A program made the position numbers and the translations under genes. Of a stretch of DNA of 64,000 nucleotides, positions 59,561-64,000 are shown in pieces. Within the stretch, counting starts at the first letter, position 1; every line of letters starts with the position of its first letter. The notes beneath the pieces are model-generated. The model did not search any database. It was not told the DNA's origin and was given only the letters and a program-made list of their open reading frames with translations. The DNA comes from Guadua angustifolia (lineage: Eukaryota > Streptophyta > Magnoliopsida > Poales > Poaceae), in the NCBI GenBank assembly GCA_036346375.1, contig JAYEVE010000748.1, positions 1-64,000 on the forward strand, written 5' to 3'.

Positions 59561-59571
59561 GCTCGATACCA
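59561..59571 (-). promoter_or_regulatory. Primer-binding site of internal B, one base short
   Basis: Minus strand TGGTATCGAGCC adjoins LTR-C. The functional sequence in the other elements here is TGGTATCAGAGCC. The A of CAG is missing. Confidence 0.75.
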
Positions 59572-59574
59572 TTC

Positions 59575-62377
59575 CGTCAGGCCTAATTCCACGGATTCGG
59601 ACACTCAGGTATTCTCAGACTAGTCCAGATCACGCTTAGTACACACAATAAAATTGAAGTACCACAATCATACACATGAAATAAATAATAAGTACTTCAA
59701 GCACAATATAATCGAGTTACATGACCTTATGGTCACCTTAAATACTTACAGCACACATAAATCATCAAGAATAAGTTCATTCAATGAAGCAAAATACGAT
59801 AGCGAACCATTCCTAACCACAAGCATCGAAAGTGCGCCCAACCCTTTAATCCTCCGCCTTCAATGAACTCCTCCTCCCAAGCGTACGGCTTCATCTTCCG
59901 AGGTTTTTGTCGATGCAAGTGAGTATACAACATACTCAACAAGTCATGCACAATGCCTATTACTACATGCATGGCTTATTCCAAAGGAAAGGCTTAATTG
60001 GTTGTTTTGCATAGAGCAAAGATTCTCTTAATAGGTAATCCTTATTAGATTGAAAGCAAGAAATCAATATTAAGAATAATTAATTTCTAATTCTTTTTCC
60101 AAGGGTTTGGCACATCCCTAATTCCATTCACACCTTTTTGCACACACCACCCATTCCACATTTTCATTTTGAAAATCTAACCCTTGACAATCACTAAGCA
60201 ATGTCCAATACCATGACACGCTATTCAATAGATTCACACACACACTCGCAGAGGTCAGACACTTTACCCACAGATACACATTCACCACACACGATTGATT
60301 GTAACAAAGCCTTTCAGAGACTAACACTTAGCTCAGATCCTCTCCAAGATTGCCTTCCTAACACTTCCTCACAAGCCAAAGTTTAGAATCAGCACATACC
60401 GTTAGATGGGTACCAAGTCAAAGTAGCCCCCGACATGTTACATTTTTGTGTAATCACACCCCGAGGTATCAAAGGAAAGATATTAGAAACTTACTTAACT
60501 AGGTCCGGCCCCATTCTGCATAAGTGGTTGTACACTAACTCAGCTCAAAGGCTCGCAAGGTTAAGTCCTTAATTGTCCTGCAAGACAACCATTTTATAAT
60601 ACTCTCACACCCTTCACAATTTTTCATACATCCCATTGCCACACAGCCCACTCGCACGAAGCCTTCTTGCCACTTGCCCCGTCAAATCATTTTCCCACCC
60701 CACTTTGTACTTAAGCAACACATGCCATTTTCCACATCAGCTCATGGAACAAGACACATAGGTCACTATCCCAATGCCAACACATGACATCATTGCATTT
60801 CTCAAAATGCTCCATAATTGTTTAGTCAATATTCATTTGATACTTGAAAGTCATTCCACGATACAAGTGCTAAGTCTACACATGCCTAGCCTCCCGTGTT
60901 GGCATCATATTAGCATCCAACATATTTAAGCATCTTAGGGTGGACAAGGTTTCAGCATATAAACATTTATAATCAAGGTGGCATAACAAGTTTGGCTTTT
61001 AACTACCATTTCCCAATTTAATCAATAGTGTTGTACTTAACATAGCATGCAATATGGAAATCAAAATATACTTTTAAAATCTAGGGCAATATGGTCAAAG
61101 CATGACTTGCCTTCAAAGAGGAGTTGATTCTGGTCCGAGGTCTGCGAAGGTCTTCACCCCCCGATTTAATTCCGCAACCTGATCTAATCACAAGCAAACA
61201 CACAATAAATATATAATACAGACAGCAAACAATTCACTAAAATTAAATAAAAATCACCAATAAATAGTTCACATTTTTACAAATTTTGGGCACTGAATCA
61301 CTAAATCCGGTAAAATGCAAAAGTTATAGCATTTTCAAGTTTGCGAAATTCAAAAGAATAAACTGATTTAATCCTCTTTCCACCGATTTCCGGCTATTTT
61401 TCCACGGCGAACGGCAGTCCGAAGCGAGTTGGATCGAATCCAACGCACGTACGGAGAGTTTATCGTCCTAAGCCACGGGATTTAACCCGAGCGGCGGATG
61501 AAGATCCACGGGCAAGGTTGACCCCGCAATGCATCGCCATCGCACTGCGCGCTTAATCCGAGCCTCTCAATATAACGGCCAGAACGGCTAATACCGGCTC
61601 GATTGAATTCACAATGGAAACTGGTTTACCTGACGTCCGATGCGAACCGAGCCAAACTGATGCCGATGAGACACGCGCGGCCGACTTGAGAGATGACACG
61701 CGACGCTTCATGCCCGGAAGAAGTGGCCACGGCGACGCGCATGAACTCGGGCTGTCTAAAGTACGGATAAGGCGAATACACGGCGATCAGATGAGAAGGA
61801 ATGACAGAGTAATACGCGAGCATAAGTATTAAGCATAGGATGGAAATAGGAAATGGTGAATTTGCAACGCGTTTTAACTATTGAAGCTAAGATCGCCAAG
61901 AAATCAAGATTATTAAGGCCTAAATGCAAGCAAAAATGCCATTCGAAAGTTCGCAAACTAGGCTTATCGATAAATATATTCTCAAATACCTAATTGATAA
62001 CTCTTCGATCTACGTAAAGCGATTAGGTTTACTAAGAAGGTTTGCCGATCATCTACATAAATCCGGTTTTTCTAATAAATCTCTAATAAGATAATATTTG
62101 GGGTAAAAATTTACTCCAAAAATTTAGAATCAATTGCCGAAAATATTTTAAGCTTTGAGGCTAAATAAAATATTTTCACTTATTTTTGATAAATCCTTTT
62201 TGTATGTAATTAATCAAGAAAGGATTAGTTTTAAATAAATGTTTATTAAATCGCAATAAATCCCAAATTCAGATTAAATTCAATTAAATGAAATTAAAGT
62301 GCAAATAAGGATTGGTAAAATCATAATAATTCAAATAACTCCAAAATTTAAATTTGGTCAAATTTTGGGACGTTACA
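59575..62377 (-). repeat. LTR-C of the gypsy array
   Basis: 2803 bp, plus strand CGTCAGGCCTAATTCC to GGGACGTTACA. It aligns with LTR-B along its length but has more small deletions, including many in the GC-rich part at 61380-61830. Confidence 0.88.
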
Positions 62378-64000
62378 AACCTACTCCTTAATAATCTCGC
62401 CCCGAGATTCGAGGCTTAACTATAGAATAGGTTTGGGAATTCTTTTCAGATCTTCTTCTCGCTCCTGTGGCTTCACTGTGGTTGCTCCATGAACTCGCAA
62501 AAACGGATTGTCTTGTTTCGGTTCTCCGATCCATTATGTCCAAAATTTTATCTGCTGTTTGTAAGTCAAGTCTTCAGCTCAACTTCTCCCAATGACGCTT
62601 GCTCTTCAGAATTCAAGACACTTTTGAGTTGCGATACATGAAAACATTGTGCACTCTCAGTGACGGTAACTCCAGCTGATATGCATCTTTTACGCCAGAT
62701 CTTGAACGGTCCTACATATCTGCGAAGTTTACCTTTTTTGTGAAACATCCGACTCCTTTAAGCGCGAACCCGAGATACACATAATCCTCCTGTTCAAAAC
62801 TCAAATCTCTACTACGATTGTCTCCAGATAACTTCCTCTTTGATCAAAATCTTTAATCTTCTCTCGACGCTATTTGCTCTTCGCTTGAAGTATGTCGTCC
62901 AAGACACGACGCCTCCCTCATTCCAATTTAATCGCCCTACAAGGTCGACCATACAAGGCTTCAAAGGTGACATCTCAAGACTTGCTTGATAGCTATTGTT
63001 GTAACTAAACTCTGATATGGCAAACATTTATCCTAAGTCGACGATATGCTAACGCACGCTCTCAACATATCTTCCAATATCGTTGACTCTTTTCACCGCC
63101 CATCGTCTGCGGTGATAAGTCAGATCATTCAAGCGGTGCCCATCATGTATGCAATTTATCCCAAAATCTTGAGGTAAATTGGGTACCGTCCGACACTATC
63201 TTCTTTGGCACTCCATGCAGCAAACAATCCTTGCCATGTATAGCTCCTAACTTATCTCCCGAATAGGTTGTCTTCACCGTAGGAAATGTCGACCTCGTTA
63301 ATCGATCCACTATGACCCATATGGAGTCATAACCTCTTCGCCCTGGCAATCCGAATGAAATCCATTCCGATTTCTTCCCATTTCCACTGTATTCTCAATG
63401 GTGCAGATCCTCAGGGCTCGATGCATAGCTTTGACTCATGCATACATCACATAGTGCTTGTTCAAGAACTCTCTTCATATTCGCCACCGAACCTTTCTTT
63501 CAAATCTTGATACATTTTTGCGCTCTGGTGAATTGAATACTTGGAGTCATGAGTCCTCCAATATTAACTTTTTAATTCCTTTTTGTTAGGTACACAAATC
63601 CTTCTTCATCCACAATGTACCTTGTTCGTCAACTTAAAATCTTTTGCGTCCTTCCTCCATCTTGGCCTTGATTTCTATCTTCTCATCATTCTTCCGCACT
63701 TTCTAATCGACCTTCCAAGATAGGTTTTACCTCTAATGCAGCCATTTAATCCTTCTGAACAACTTCAGCTTTAACCCTCAAGATCCTTACATAGTCCTTC
63801 TTGACTTTCTTCTAGTTTGATTCGCATATGGCTTTTCCGACTCAGGCATCACCACTACATTGGCCTTGCGGATGATAATGGATTCCATGTTGTAATCCTT
63901 GATCGCCAACCATCTCCTTTGCCTCATGTTTAGGTCGATTTGAAAATGTATTTAAGACTTTTGTGATAGATACACCTCACACCTATTACCGATAAGATAG
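62378..64000 (-). pseudogene. Internal C: integrase/chromodomain to RNase H remnant, cut by window end
   Basis: Repeats the order of internal B from 54119. It has CFHVSQLKS (62600-62640), SYQASLEMSPLKPCM-like (about 62960), DSIWVIVDRLTRS (63330-63290) and VPKKIVSDGTQFTS (63210-63190). Frames are broken by indels. It continues past the right edge. Confidence 0.78.

Larger units (their letters stand above)
45344..64000 (-). mobile_element. Tandem array of gypsy chromovirus units sharing LTRs
   Basis: Order along the plus strand: LTR-A, internal A, LTR-B, internal B, LTR-C, internal C (cut by the window edge). All units are on the minus strand. LTR-B and LTR-C each have gag-leader/primer-site sequence on their left and pol C-terminus on their right, so each serves as the 5' LTR of one unit and the 3' LTR of the next. 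This is the product expected from unequal recombination between LTRs, not from separate insertions. A candidate target base string left of LTR-A is GGTTC (45339-45343); its partner is outside. Confidence 0.88.

Noticed and set aside
51076..62377. Three independent gypsy insertions
   Set aside because: LTR-B and LTR-C are each bounded by primer site on one side and polypurine tract on the other, with no separate 5-bp duplications seen. Shared-LTR tandem units fit better.

Overview
The window looks like nuclear DNA of a grass (Poaceae). It holds one spliced plant-type gene whose introns carry Stowaway-like and Tourist-like MITEs. About 52 kb of nested LTR retrotransposons follow, with the roughly 3-kb LTRs, initiator-Met primer sites and chromodomain integrases usual in grass intergenic DNA. 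No bacterial genes, CRISPR arrays or rRNA genes were seen.

Region 1 (1-11.7 kb): a decayed antisense LINE (1-1446) lies beside an MRG-family chromatin-reader gene on the minus strand. Nine coding exons run from the ATG at 11350 to 1529 and join in frame. They encode the chromo-barrel domain and most of the MRG domain; the last exons lie beyond the left edge. The introns hold three clear MITE-like insertions or foldbacks, a probable SINE, a (CT)n tract and a 180-bp tandem duplication that copies a splice acceptor.

Region 2 (11.7-24.2 kb): an AT-rich repeat is split by a minus-strand Ty3/gypsy chromovirus (12445-23570, target duplication CTTCT). A plus-strand solo LTR (14939-18257) sits in its 3' LTR. 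The polyprotein is almost collinear but carries many in-frame stops and catalytic-site missense changes, most of them explained by C-to-T change at CHG sites.

Region 3 (24.2-38.2 kb): a plus-strand gypsy LTR fragment is split by an 11.9-kb gag-only retrotransposon (24799-36677, target duplication CTCAT, LTRs of about 3.35 kb). Each LTR contains at least 17 hairpins with different, covarying arms around a constant ACACA loop. This is the most unusual structure in the window.

Region 4 (38.2-45.3 kb): a second gag-only element (LTR about 1.57 kb) whose gag is split by a 361-bp foldback element. Its 5' LTR is cut by the next insertion.

Region 5 (45.3-64.0 kb, running off the right edge): a tandem array LTR-internal-LTR-internal-LTR-internal of a gypsy chromovirus on the minus strand. 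The copies differ mainly by 1-6 nt indels, many at CTG/CAG sites, including inside the conserved primer-binding site. This suggests either unusual decay or consensus error at methylated CHG sites. Apart from the MRG gene, no coding region here looks functional.
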